Shown piece by piece: positions 36,838 through 47,955 of a DNA stretch of 64,000 bases; positions within the stretch are counted from its first letter, which is position 1, and each line of letters begins with the position of its first letter. Made by a program: the position numbers and the translations under genes. This DNA is from Ochotona curzoniae (lineage: Eukaryota > Chordata > Mammalia > Lagomorpha > Ochotonidae). Under the pieces are notes generated by a model that saw nothing but the letters and a program-made list of their open reading frames with translations, was not told the DNA's origin and did not search any database. The stretch is taken from the NCBI RefSeq assembly GCF_017591425.1, contig NW_024467120.1, positions 3,348,001 through 3,412,000 on the forward strand. The letters are read 5' to 3'.

Positions 36838-36965
36838 GTTAGATTCTCCATTGAGAAGTACAATTAGGCATGTTTGGGTGGAGAAAAAACAGGAGGGGAG
36901 TGAACTGGGAGAGGGCTTTGAAAAAAATGCCAACGAGATGCAGAAACAGCGGCACGTGGCGCCAC
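36838..36965 (+). repeat. Diverged direct repeat, copy 2
   Basis: 'ttgagaagtacaattaggca', 'tgtttgggtggagaaaaaac', an A-run and 'gagatgcagaaacagcgg' align with 35345-35470 about 1.5 kb upstream, same strand. Confidence 0.6.
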
Positions 36966-37514
36966 TTGTTAGTCCACAACCATCTTTTCTTTGCTGCTTT
37001 TCTCTTTCTCGCATCATTCTTTTCATCTGGAGGAGTGAATGGGGCAGGCCTGCAAAGACAAACATGACACAAACCAGCATTCCAGCCTCGTAAGCCATCA
37101 GTCCTGAATCTAGGAGAGGTCTCCCTCTGGTCGATGCCCGATGGCCTTGGGCTGTGTTGTGTTAAACATTAACCCCTGGACTCCATTTGTCCTTGAAAAC
37201 ATCTCAGTTCCAGAGTCACCTCCGGTCTACTTTCTCCAAGAACAAAGGTTTGTGTGAGCCTCTAGTGCGCGGTGGTAGACGGGGTGATGGAAGTCTCTGG
37301 CTTCTTAGTAACAGCCTGGAGTCATCGCCACCCAGAGATGGGTGTCATCCTAGAAAGGAGAGGCCAAGGCTCTCCTCCCCAGCTGTCCTGGTCATGCAGG
37401 GCTTGTATGATTGGTTCTTAGAGAACCTTCAAAAAGGTAGTACTCATTCAGATAAACTACAACAGACTCTATTGCAGAAGAATGATTTCAACCAGGAGAC
37501 AAAACTCTCCTCAT

Positions 37515-37746
37515 TTTCAGGGGTTTATTTTCTTTTTATTTGAAAGAGTTGAGAGAGAAAGAGGGATCTTTCACTCACTGAGTCAATCCCCAGATGGCTG
37601 CAATGGCCAGAGCTGGGCTGATCTGAAAGCAGGAACCAGGAGTTTCTTCCAGATCTCCCCCATGGGTGCAGAACCTCAAGGGCTTGAGCCATTCTCCACT
37701 GCCATCCCAGGCAAGGTAGCTGAAAGATAAGAAGTAGAGCAGCCAC
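37515..37746 (-). mobile_element. Old reverse SINE, first part of a nested stack
   Basis: A reversed tail (ttttctttttatttgaaaga) and body end at 'agtagagcagcca'. The element resumes at 38051 ('gagcagccaggacactgag') and again at 38633-38700 ('ccatgtgggatagccacgtc' to 'ctactatgccacgctcc'), interrupted by two later insertions. Confidence 0.75.
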
Positions 37747-38050
37747 AAACCCTCATTTTGTACGTGCTGAGATCCCATATGGGTGCTTGTTCGTATCCCC
37801 GCTGCTCCACTTCCCACCCAGCTCCCTGTCCGTAGCCTGAGAATGCAATAGAACATGACCAGAGCATGCGAGACCTGGAAAAAGTTCTGGATCTTGGATC
37901 CTGGCTTTGGATCAGCTCAACTCTGGCCATTGCAGCCACCTGGGGAGTGAACCAGCAGATAGACGGTCTTTCTGTCTCTCCTCCTCTCTGTAAATCTGCC
38001 TTTCCAATAAAAGCAAATAAATCTTGAAAAAGGAAAAGAAAAAAAAAAGA
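37747..38050 (+). mobile_element. C-type SINE nested in the older reverse SINE
   Basis: A 5'-truncated sense element runs from 'caaaccctcattttgtacgt' to an A-rich tail. The flanks gaagtagagcagcca (before) and gaggaagagcagcca (after) form the target-site duplication, both drawn from the host SINE. Confidence 0.88.
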
Positions 38051-38072
38051 GGAAGAGCAGCCAGGACACTGA

Positions 38073-38632
38073 GCTGCAAGTGAAGAACTCAGGTGTTGTC
38101 TGCTTTTGTGGTTTCCGCCTTGCTTACTTGGCTGGGGGCTGTGTGAACTCCAGGCCTGACAGTCTACGTGACTTGACATCCAGCAGGACACCTGGCAGGT
38201 CACGTAGGCAGAGCACTCCTCAGGAAGGAAATCCTTGGTGTTAGATAAGACCCACTGCCCTATAGCCCATCAGTCTGTACTTCTTGAAAGTTGCTTGCTT
38301 CAAACCCACCAATAGAAGCCTGCCAACTTGCTCTTTTTAAAAGTGAACAGATAAACTGACCAATCATGACTGTATAATTATTGTCCTGAAATGTATAAGA
38401 ACCCTGTGCTATTGAACCTCAGCCCTTTTTCTTTCCTCTGGACCGTCTTTTACCCCTTCTGCTGCGTTCTTCTTGCTTAGGCCACCTAGGCAGCAGAAGT
38501 GGCCAGGGCAGCTGGTACTGCTCCCCCATCCTGCTGGGCTGGGAGGCTGTGTTAGTTTGGATAAACCGCCTTTAAGGTTTTGCATTGACTTCAGACTTCT
38601 GATGATTTTCTGGGGATTATAAAATCCTGGCA
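38073..38632 (+). mobile_element. Solo LTR-like element, copy 2
   Basis: Closely similar to 20672-21235 across its whole length, including the CCAATCATGACTGTATAA region, ATGTATAAGAACC and 'gataaaccgcctttaaggtt'. It differs by small indels and has a diverged 3' terminus. It sits in the old reverse SINE that starts at 37515. No viral genes adjoin it. Confidence 0.65.
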
Positions 38633-39139
38633 TAAAAGTACCATGTGGGATAGCCACGTCAGGAGCAGAGTCTTACCCTACTATGCCACGCTCCTGGCTC
38701 CTCCTGATGTTTATGATATACCAAGTTGTGTGACTCAAAGACACTAAGGTCACTGAAGCCTGGCCTAGATGTTGTCTACACTGGCCGTTACTGACACAGC
38801 TGCAGGGGCTGCCTCGGCCTGGCTGAGCAGTGGGATCCACCTGGTACCCTCACCATGGCAATGGAGCGGCCTTATCAAGGTCAGTCAGGTCTCCGTCGTT
38901 GGCATTCAGGTTCTATTCAGCAACTTTGTACCACATTTTCTGTATGCAACTGGCGTGGTGGGGGTGGAGATCAGCTTAGGGTTTGATCCTGGGCAAGGCA
39001 GTGAGTTTGTTGAGTGACACAGACCATGCTTAGGCTGCCAGCGGGGTAGTACTGGCGTTTAGGAACTCTTAACATGGCTTTTGCTTCAGTTTTTGTTTTT
39101 GTTTTTGTTTTCCCCAAGCTTGTTCTTGGAAAAAAAAAA
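38633..39139. other. SINE remainder then unique sequence
   Basis: The first 70 bases are the last piece of the old reverse SINE. The rest holds nothing recognised except a TTTTTG repeat at about 39092-39110. Confidence 0.5.
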
Positions 39140-39448
39140 TGGGGGCAGCGTTGTGGCTTCATGGTTTAAATTGCCACCTGCAGCGCTGGCATCCCATGCA
39201 GTGCCAGTTCATTTCCCAGCTGCTGTACTCCGATACAGCTCTCTGCAAATAGTGTAGGAAGGCATTAGCCTCAGGTACTTGAGCCCTGCCACCAGTGTGG
39301 GAGACCCAGATGACGCTCTTGACTCCCAGCTTAAGCCTGGCCCAGCCCTGGCCATCACGGCCATTTAGGGAACCAGTGAACGGAACATCTGTTTTTCTGC
39401 CTGTCCGTCTCTGTCTGTGTGTCTGTAACTATGCGTTTTAAAAAAAGA
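39140..39448 (+). mobile_element. Old SINE, nearly full length
   Basis: From 'gggggcagcgttgtggcttc' through 'ggcatcccatgcagtgccag' to 'ctgcctgtccgtctctgtct' and an A-tail, this resembles the older, rabbit-like C SINE. Confidence 0.85.
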
Positions 39449-39704
39449 GACTTGTCTGTTTGAAAGGCAGATTATTATAAGGAGAGCCAGTTTTGGTCAG
39501 CCTGAAGCCAGGAGGCCAGAATGCCGTCTGGATCTCCTATGCTGAGTAGCAGGTGTCCAAGTACTTGAAGCCCTGTTCAACTCTTCCCAGGAACATTAGC
39601 AGGGATCTGGACCAGAAGTAGATCAGCCAGGACTTGAACTGGTGCGCATACGGAATGCCATCACAGGCAGCTGCTTCATGCACTGCACCACAATGCCGGC
39701 CCCT
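39449..39704 (-). mobile_element. Old reverse SINE, tail-to-tail with its neighbour
   Basis: A reversed tail 'gacttgtctgtttgaaaggc', body 'gaagccaggaggccagaatg' and the 'caccacaatgccggcccc' end are present. Together with 39140-39448 it forms an inverted pair that could form a hairpin in a transcript. Confidence 0.8.
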
Positions 39705-39739
39705 AGTTATATTTTTATTTTAATAGACAAATAGAGAGA

Positions 39740-40015
39740 GAGAGAGTACAATGTGATGTTTTAATGCTTGTATGCATTGTGGGATGACTACGCCAAGTTA
39801 ATGAACATCTGTCACTTCACATCCTTACCAGGTTTTGTAGTGAGAACATTAAAGTCTGTTCTTAGAGTAATTATGAAATGTATGATATCTTGCCTATGTT
39901 CTCCATGCTGTGCAATAATTCTTGACCTTTATTTATTCTCTGTGCTCTCTGGTCAACATCCTCCATTCCCTACCCCACAGCCCATGTTAAGGGGCAATTT
40001 CTTTCCGAGCATCTA
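39740..40015 (-). mobile_element. Ancient L1 3'-end fragment, reverse
   Basis: 'caatgtgatgttttaatgct', 'taatgaacatctgtcacttc', 'agtgagaacattaaagtctg' and 'tctccatgctgtgcaataat' follow the familiar reverse complement of an old mammalian L1 3' UTR. Confidence 0.7.
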
Positions 40016-40604
40016 ACTTTTGGGAGGCCTTCAAGACAATAGGTGGACTATGAAAGGCTAAAAAGACTTCTGTTGAAATAGTATTGCCATTTAGAAGACA
40101 CCCTAAGACGGAGATCAGAAAAGCTTTTGATTTTCCAAAACACTATCAAACACTGGCATCTATCAACATTGGCATCTTAGCGGTTGACTTGCGATATCCG
40201 TGTCTGCTTCTCTCTGTTAGTTCACCTGTTCCTCAGGAGGCAGCCAGACATTTGGGAGAAGATTTGTCGAGTGGCACCCCCACAGGCAACTACCAAAAGC
40301 CAAAATTAACCTCAATTTATTTCACCATACAAAGAAATATGGTAGACTCAAGGTTTACTGCAATGGTTGAAATTTATCATTTAGCTCAGGTAGTCCCAAT
40401 AGGGCTGTATATTGGTTTGATGAAACATACATATTGAACCTTTATCAAATTCTCCACACCTTCTTGTCAGAGAAAGGAAATAAGAACACATAAAGTACCT
40501 CCTAATCCGTGACGAATACCGTCTCACAGTCTCCTCTGTACAACCACCTGAAATGGGGCTGTTGAGTAAAAACCAACATTTTTTTTTTTTCAGCTAAGGA
40601 ATCT
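40016..40604. other. Intergenic, nothing recognised
   Basis: No supported element is recognised. Confidence 0.4.
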
Positions 40605-40700
40605 ATGTCCATCAGTAACTCGCCCAAGGTCGACAGGTTGCAGGTGGCTTCATCAGGATTCAGCTCTGGCTGGCTGATTCCCAAGTTCACACTCTTTTTC
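40605..40700 (+). mobile_element. MIR fragment
   Basis: 'taactcgcccaaggtcgaca' followed by 'ttcatcaggattcagctctg' matches the MIR core and 3' part. Confidence 0.6.
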
Positions 40701-41396
40701 ATTGACTTATCTGCTTCGCTGTGACAACAAATAAAACCACCTGCAAGAAAGTGCTTAGCAAGCATTAAATCTCCAAGTGTTCCAGTTCCGTCTTGGAAAG
40801 TCGTACAGCCATTCATTAAGTTAATGACTGTCTGCCACAATAGCTCAAGGGCAAGGGGTTCTCAGAGAAACCTGGAAAAACACAGAGAAGGGTGAAGCAA
40901 TTTCTGCAAGAGACACAGGGCCCCGCCCCCACACCAATAATCTGGAACATACAAGACTACCTCAAGAAGCTAACGGATGTGGAACTGAAAGATGTTAATT
41001 TGGGTACATGAAGTTTTTGAAATTTATGCATTTGGGGGGTAATACACATTTTCTGTGAATTTTTTTTGAAGGTTGTTGCTATGCATGAATTTTAGAATGT
41101 TCTTTCATCTCCCAGAATATAGCTTTCAATTCCTTTCCCTAATACGTCTTTGACGCACACTTAGAAATATGCAGACGGTAAATAGGGCACAAACACTGGA
41201 ATTAATGGCTAAATGGTAAGCTATGTCTCACAGGGCTGTGGGTAAGGGGGTGACAGTGCTTTTCTCATGATCACGCCCCTCCAAGAGTAAAACGCTGAAG
41301 TTGGAAAAGTAAAATTATGGGACCAAAAGGTTACTTGGGGAGAAGAAATAGCACATTTAAATTATTGTATCTATATGTGGGAAACAGCAGATGAGG
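40701..41396. other. Intergenic, nothing recognised
   Basis: No supported element is recognised. Confidence 0.45.
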
Positions 41397-41750
41397 GCCC
41401 AGCACAGTAGCCTAGCAGCTAAAGTTCTTGCTTGCACATGCTAGGATCCCCAATGGGCACCAGGGACCCCCATGGGCACCGGTTCTCATTCCGACAGTCC
41501 CGCTTCCCATCCAGTTCCCTGCTTGTGGCCTGGGAAAGCAGTCGAGGACGGCCCAAAGCGTTGAGATCCTACACCCCCATGGGAGACCTGGAAGAAGCTC
41601 CAGGCTCCTGGCTTCAACTCAACTCAGCCCAGGCTGTTGCGGCCGCTTGGGGAGTGAATCATTGGAGGGAAGATCTTCCTCTCTGTCGCTCCTCCTCTCT
41701 GTATATCTGACTTTGCAAAAAAAAATAATAATAATAATAATAATAAATCT
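41397..41750 (+). mobile_element. C-type SINE with internal duplication, split in its tail
   Basis: A full-length element from 'gggcccagcacagtagccta' to a long ATA/AAT tail. Around 41442-41482 the 'ggatcccc-aatgggcacca' segment is duplicated in tandem. An L1 fragment is inserted in the tail, and 'aataaatcttaaaaaaaaa' resumes at 42062. Confidence 0.9.
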
Positions 41751-42061
41751 TTTTTTTCACATTTTATTATTATTGCTATCATTTTACAATACAGTTCCAT
41801 ATTCCCTTATCCCCTCCCCAATTCCCTCCCCCCAGTTCCTTTATATCATTACTAACATTTAGTTCTTCATAAACAGTCATATGTCCATCATTGCAGGCAT
41901 GGACAATGGCAGAGAGTCCAGAATCCTATTGTCAAAATATAATATAAACAGTTTCACTGTAAGTCCATCTTTGTCTGGAAACAGAGATGCTTACCACACT
42001 GCATCCTCACATCTGGTTGTTAGTCTCCATTACATAACTACTGTACATTCCCTTAAAAACC
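41751..42061 (-). mobile_element. Short L1 3'-end insertion inside a SINE tail
   Basis: A reversed poly(A) (ttttttt) is followed by 'cacattttattattattgct', then a C-rich polypyrimidine stretch (the reversed polypurine tract) and unique 3' UTR sequence. Target-site duplication aataaatct occurs at 41742-41750 and 42062-42070. At about 310 bp it is strongly 5'-truncated. Confidence 0.8.
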
Positions 42062-42081
42062 AATAAATCTTAAAAAAAAAG

Positions 42082-43503
42082 AAATCAGCTGATGAGCCAC
42101 TTTGTCCCTGCACACGGTAGGTGACTGTCCTGTTAGCCTTACAGCCTGCCATGCATGCAGTTAACACGGACACAGCACTTGTTATTCAGAATAAAGGTGG
42201 CTAAACTATCCACACCACTGTGTTGTTGTAAGCTAAACCAATAAGTGTGAATGGAAGAATCTAGAAGACAAAATCTGGAGGGTTTCCGGGCCAACTCCCG
42301 GGCAGCTCACAGCTTCACACACACCAAGAAGTGTTCGTCCAAGGTCTAGGTCCTCAACTCACCAGGGTAGGAGGTGACTATATAGACCAGCATGGTGTGT
42401 CTGATGCCCAGGGCTGATGTCTGAGAGCTGCTGGGAAGACGGCGACCTCCACGAACGCAGGCCTCATTATGTCTGCGTGTCTCCTAAGCTCAAGTTCAAG
42501 AGCGAATCAGAACGATTCTGATTGTCACAAGTTTTTCCAAAACACTTTTTTTTGAGTCCAAGAGATTCTTTCCGAGCCTGCTGCCCCCCCACCTCCCCAA
42601 CCGCTTTTAATTTTTTAAATGTGTTCTGCAGGAAATCTAAACCATATGCTTGCCTCCTTCCTCCAGCAACCTGATGCCAGTTATTAAGTGTTGATGATCC
42701 AATATTCTTCCATGAAAATCGGGAAACTGTGTCGGTTTTTTTCCTTGTAAACAAATTAAAACTCAAAGACATTTGCATTTGTTTTGAAATGTGTTGCCCT
42801 AGGCTTCAAGGGAGATCTAAACCGAAACTTTTCCTACAAATTCTGTTTTCAACTTCACGCTAAAGAAAGCACCACTTTGATCTGAGAATGAGGGCATGAA
42901 GGTGCGCGTGGGCGAGGCAATCCTGAAATAAGGAAATGAGGCAACCTTCATCGTCCTGGTACGGAGTCCGGCTCCTTAGGGAAGTTTGGGTACTTGGGGC
43001 TTCTGGGCTTCGTGAAAACTGGTTGGAATCTTTACCGACACCTAGAGGCCAACAGCGAGTACTACAAAAATAAGAAGCAAAGGTGGCTGTACATTCCCAG
43101 GCATACCGTGGTTTCTCTCCATGATCACACTGAGCTGACGTAACACACTGGGTCCTTGGGAGAAATAAATGGTTCTTACAAAAAAGGGTATTTTGCAGCA
43201 TTCCCAAACTAGGTCAAGGAATGGAGAAGACCAGGTGGAAAAACGGGTTGTTCCTAGGGTCCCCTTTTTTGGGGGGTGGGGGGGAGACTGGTTTAAAAGG
43301 GTTGTGTCATCGATAACTATGTATCTGAACTTTTGCATTTCCTTATGGTCTTCATCTTTTTGGCGTCTGCAAAGCTGTTGCTCTTACCCAGGAGTGTCTT
43401 CTGACTATGAAATCTTCTTGGGCCTACACTGGGTTTGGATAGTCTTTTTGCTCTGTGAAATGCAGGCCAAAAAAATAAAATAAAATAAAATTAAAAAAAG
43501 CGA
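42082..43503. other. Intergenic, nothing recognised
   Basis: No supported gene or repeat is recognised, except an AAAAT/AAAT simple repeat at 43469-43498. Confidence 0.4.
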
Positions 43504-43677
43504 GCCCGGCGCCGTGGCGCAAGTGGTTAAGGTCCTCGCCTTGCACCCCCGGGATCCCATATGGGCGCCGGTTCTATCCCGGCAGCCCCACTTCCCTTCC
43601 AGCTCCCTGCCTGTGGCCCGGGGAAGGCAGTCGAGGACGGCCCAAAGCTTTGGGACCCTGCACCCGCGTGGGAGACT
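43504..43677 (+). mobile_element. Young C-type SINE lacking its 3' half
   Basis: The head and first body half are near the youngest consensus (gcccggcgccgtggcgcaag, ggatcccatatgggcgccgg). The match stops abruptly after 'cgcgtgggagac' and continues into unrelated sequence with no tail. Confidence 0.9.
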
Positions 43678-45486
43678 CCATGGTGAGTTGAGCAATGACC
43701 ATCAGAGGTGCAGGCCATTACAGTGCCAGCCTACGGTTCGGTCTCGTGTAGGGAACAGCCAGGTGTGGAGGCCCTGAGACCCACAAGGCTGCTGCCCAGG
43801 GTGAAGAAGGCCTGGCACCCAGATGTCCTTGTGTGGTAAAGTGAGATGCCACGGTCGTTGGAGGTTAGGGCACAGAACCTACCAGCAGACTCCAATAAGA
43901 GTTGGTTTTCTTCCCAGAAGAATGGCTTCAAGATAAGCCACCTGCCTCCGGCTCTCACCGCAGAGATCAGACAGCGTGCACCTCTACCAGATTCGCTGCT
44001 ATTGTGTCTAACACTGTGGGGAGCCAACAACTATTTTCTTCTGTGGTTAGAAGTGCTTGCTATTCACAGCACTGCCAGAGACCATGGTCAGTTTCAAGGA
44101 TCTTGGAGCACTTCAAGGGCCTTACCCCCAGCGTGTGGTCTTTGAAACTCAAGGACAGTCAAGTTCCCTGGAGCACTCCGGTAGTCCTTAACTGCCCTGG
44201 GGCTCCAGGTGCTCTGATGGGGAGCTCAGCATCCTTTCAAGTCCAGAAGAACCACTCAAGCCTCCATAGATGAAGGCAACCAGAGTTACCAGTGGAAAGA
44301 ATCCACATTCTTTCAAAACACGAGCCAAAGGCAACAGGCTTGAAAGACATCTCTGAAACGAACCAACATGAGACTGGCAAGGAAGGGGAGATGGGAGAGG
44401 ACTGGAGGCATTGCCTCATGGGGACGAGCCTTCTTTCAGTCACTCCCGGGATAATGGGGGCGAGGCAGTGTCACATGGGTTCCAGTTGGTGTTGAGTGGA
44501 TCTCCATCAGTCACAAACTGTAATCGACTGAGTTGGAGTCCCGCTAAGGAAGGGGAGCATCTGTGAACACACACTTCATGACCTAAGCCCAGACTAGCCC
44601 GGGAACAGGAAGACCAATACTAGGCCAAGACGGATGCTCAGAAGTGTCTCCTCAAGCAAGTCAATCCCAAGAACACTCAGTCTCACCCGTTCTCACCCTA
44701 TCATGGAAGAGACAGCTGTGTCCCGGAGATTCCACCTCCTGGTGCCAATTTTAAGATATTCGCTCTTACTAGAATAGCCTCTTTGCTTTTCAAGGGCTGC
44801 CCACACGGTGTGTTTTTCATTAAGAAAATTACCAGTCAGACTCTATTGAAATTACAATGTGAAAGTGAACCCCCAGGGATCAACTTAGCTTAAGTCTAGT
44901 AAAGTGATTCTTAACTGAAATGCTTGAGAAATCAGATTTTTTTTTTTGTTTGTTTGTTTGTTTGGTTTGGTTTGGGGCTAGGAAAAAGCAGAAATAGAAT
45001 CTGTTTACATTATGATGAGAAGATCTTGTGTTTCTGTAGGGTTTCGAATGGAACATTTTGTCTTGTACACGGTGATGATGTGTGGTGTCTGAGGCTAACC
45101 ATTCCCTGGGGTTGTTAGACACAGCACGAAGCTGCAGATTCGTGGCTCCTGCGCTGCAACCATCGCTACAGAAGTCTGTGCAGCCTGTGCTTTCTTAGGT
45201 CTGCGAACTGTGGTCAGTCCTCCAGCCATCTCTTTCAAGCATGCAATCGGAAATGCCATTTACGTGTGTAGAAACAAAGCCACCCATTGTTAACACAAAG
45301 ATCTAAAGACATCCAAGGTGTCATTTGACCAGCGATGGTGCTGCCTCTTTTGTGAGTATACTGGCTGTCTCCCCACCCAGCCCCTTCTAGTGGCTGTCTG
45401 TTAACAAGTGTACAGAGAGCATATTGGGAGAAACCAGGCACAGATTTTAAAATTTTTGCACCATAGTGAATTTTTCTTTCTGAATG
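43678..45486. other. Intergenic, unassigned
   Basis: No family is recognised. Only a GTTT/TTTGG simple repeat at 44938-44975 stands out. Confidence 0.4.
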
Positions 45487-45766
45487 TTTAAAGGTGTATT
45501 GGAGAGGCAGACAGAGCTCTCACTTAGTTGTTCACTCCGCAAATGCCAACAAAGACTGGAGGTGGGCCAGAGCCAGAAGGTTGGAACTCAATCCAGGTCT
45601 CCCATATGGACGACAGCAAGTCAACTACTGGAACCGTCACCAGCTGCCTCTGAGAGCCCATTGCCAGGAAGCTGGAATTGGGTACCAGGGACTAGATTCG
45701 AACCTGAACATTCTGATATATGACATGGGTATCTTAGCGAGAGTCTTACCTGTTAGAGTCTGTCCC
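45487..45766 (-). mobile_element. Old reverse SINE
   Basis: 'gtgtattggagaggcagaca', 'ttcactccgcaaatgccaac', 'tcaatccaggtctcccatat' and 'gattcgaacctgaacattct' match a reversed, diverged C-type SINE. Confidence 0.7.
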
Positions 45767-46704
45767 TAAGCTAATCTGGTAATTCCATTTTGCACGGGCA
45801 GTTAGAAGCATACTTAGAAGACTTTCGCTTTCCTGCAAAATTTCACTTGAGCTGGTTTTGCTTTAGGCGATCCTCAGATTTAAGAAGCTGGTCTGGTTTT
45901 GCGTCTGCAGGAGTCAGTGACATTACTATGTAAAGGATAAAGTGTCTTCTGGGTCCACATACTGCTCTTTCAGACAAACGGCTGGATTTCCCTGACTGCT
46001 CCCCCATCGAGCAATGAACTCGCCTTTCAAAAACATTATCTTCCTCTTCCACTCCTGGAAGAGCGACAGATTTTGACTGTCCGGACCACAGGTGAAAATG
46101 ACTAAGCCCTTTTAGTTGGAACACAGCGTTCTCAGCTACTGCACCAGGCCCAAGGTCTTAGCTTCTCAGTAGCCCAGAGTCCATGCTTAGCCGGAAGCAG
46201 AGACCCTCTAGCTGCTGTGGTGGGCGGTAGAGCCTTCCTCAGGGTGCTAAGCCTAAGCAGTCAGAGATAAGGGCAGCTGCTGTGCCCTGGCTCCCAGGCT
46301 CTGAAGGGAAACTTGATTAGATGTCTAAAAATTAAAAGCTGAGTTGAATGCAGCCGAAATGCATCAAATTGACATGTTTAGCCTGATGATTGATTCATGC
46401 TTGGGCACCAAATGTTTATTCCTGCAGCAAAATCCTGCCGTTGTGAAGTTCATGGTCAAAAGAAGCATCTCAGAAAAGGAGCCCAAGGATACAGGACTCA
46501 TAGGGAAGGCATTTGGGAATCTAAGGAGCGCAGGGCCTCGCGATGCTCATCAGAAGTGTGTGACAAGACTAACAGAAAAAGGACCATTTGGGCTGTGATG
46601 GAAAACTCCATCAGCTTCCTTCATCGTTGGAGGATAAGTTACTAGACCCTGAGTGAATGCCTGAACCCACAGATAGAATTGAACCCTACATAGATACACA
46701 CTAT
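45767..46704. other. Intergenic, nothing recognised
   Basis: No supported element is recognised. The two overlapping ORFs at 46344-46645 have no family resemblance. Confidence 0.4.
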
Positions 46705-46708
46705 GCAC

Positions 46709-47284
46709 TGTTACAATGTCGATAGAATGTTGGAGTGTTAGAATAGTAGAAAGCTGGGCCAGCCTGTCAGGCCTCTTGGTGCTAAGAACTCACTGCTTTG
46801 CTTAGTTAGGATAAGCCAGGGCTGTTGGGAGATGCCACCCTAGTCAGGATGAGTCAGGGCTATTGACCAGTGCAGCGAGCCCTATCCACAGTGACCAGTG
46901 CCGCGAGCCCTATCTATAGAATCCACCTGGGTGGCAGGGCAGTTGTCCATTTCCAGGAAACAGGATGTGCTATTGATACCCAGAACCCATGGCCATGGTG
47001 TGCTTGAAGTGTGTTCCTTTGATTGGATAATGTGTTACTCTTTAACTTGATTTGCTGTATCTGGATTTGCAAGGGCTGTGATGTATGTAACGCCCAAAAG
47101 TGCCTATAAAATCGCTGGCATTTACTGATTCGGGGTCCGACCCCTCCCTGGCTGGCCTGCGTACTCCAAGAACGGTCTGACCCCAGCATGCGGCACAATA
47201 AACTCTGCTTGCTTTTGCATTACCAGCGAGACTCTTTGTCGTTTCTGGCAGGGGGTGGGAGGCTGACAAACCTGGACCCTAACA
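46709..47284 (+). mobile_element. Solo LTR with 4-bp target-site duplication
   Basis: The 576-bp element starts TGTTAC and ends CTAACA, giving a TGTTA/TAACA terminal inverted repeat. It is flanked on both sides by gcac (46705-46708 and 47285-47288), the 4-bp duplication length typical of ERV1/gamma-type integration. It carries a TATAAAATC box at about 47105 and an AATAAA at about 47199, consistent with U3-R-U5 order on the plus strand. A duplicated 'gtgaccagtgcagcgagccc'-type segment lies at 46865-46915. No gag, pol or env adjoins it, so it is a solo LTR. Confidence 0.85.
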
Positions 47285-47371
47285 GCACACACACTAAAGA
47301 TACACTTGAATTCATAAATCAGGCACAGGAAGAAATCAATACAGTAAAAAGAGGAAAAGTACAAAATATTC

Positions 47372-47692
47372 TTTTTTTTTTTTTAAGGTATGCGTTTTTT
47401 TTAGGAAGCCAGTTTTTCAGAGAGAAGAAGAGACAGAAAGATCTTCTATCAACTGATTCACACCCCAAGTGGCCGCAATGGCCAGAGTCGGGCTGATCCG
47501 AAGCCAGGAGCTTCTTCTGGGCTTCCTACATGGGTGCAGGGTGCCAAGGCTTTGGGCCGTCCTCGACTGTTTTCCCAGGCCACAAGCAGGGTGCTGGATG
47601 GGAAGCGGGGCTGCTGGGAGATGAACTGGTGCCTATATGGGATCCTGGAGGTTGCAAGGAGAAGACTTTAGCCACTTGGCTACTACACCAGG
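47372..47692 (-). mobile_element. C-type SINE, reverse, with target-site duplication
   Basis: A T-rich tail and full reversed body run to 'ctactacaccaggcc'. Flanks are acaaaatattct and acagtattct. Confidence 0.88.
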
Positions 47693-47955
47693 CCTAAGTG
47701 CACAGTATTCTATGTTGTAAGTTGTTTGAAAGCTAAAAATTCTTTATTTCTGGAAATTTCCATTTAAGATTTTGAGACTGCAATTAACCCAAGTTAACTG
47801 AAATCCTAGAGAGAAAAAAAACACAAATGAGAGGAAGCAGTAATCATCTAAAATGTCCCAACTTGAAAGGCTGCGTTTCTATACAGCTGAAGAATGCCCG
47901 GACAGGAGGCTACGGTGAAGGAATCCCAGGCGAAATATTTCAAAACAATAAAATT

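Noticed and set aside
20672..38632. The two LTR-like elements as the ends of one 18-kb provirus
   Set aside because: The DNA between them consists of independently inserted SINEs, an L1 end and unique sequence. I see no gag, pol or env similarity, and the spacing is too long.
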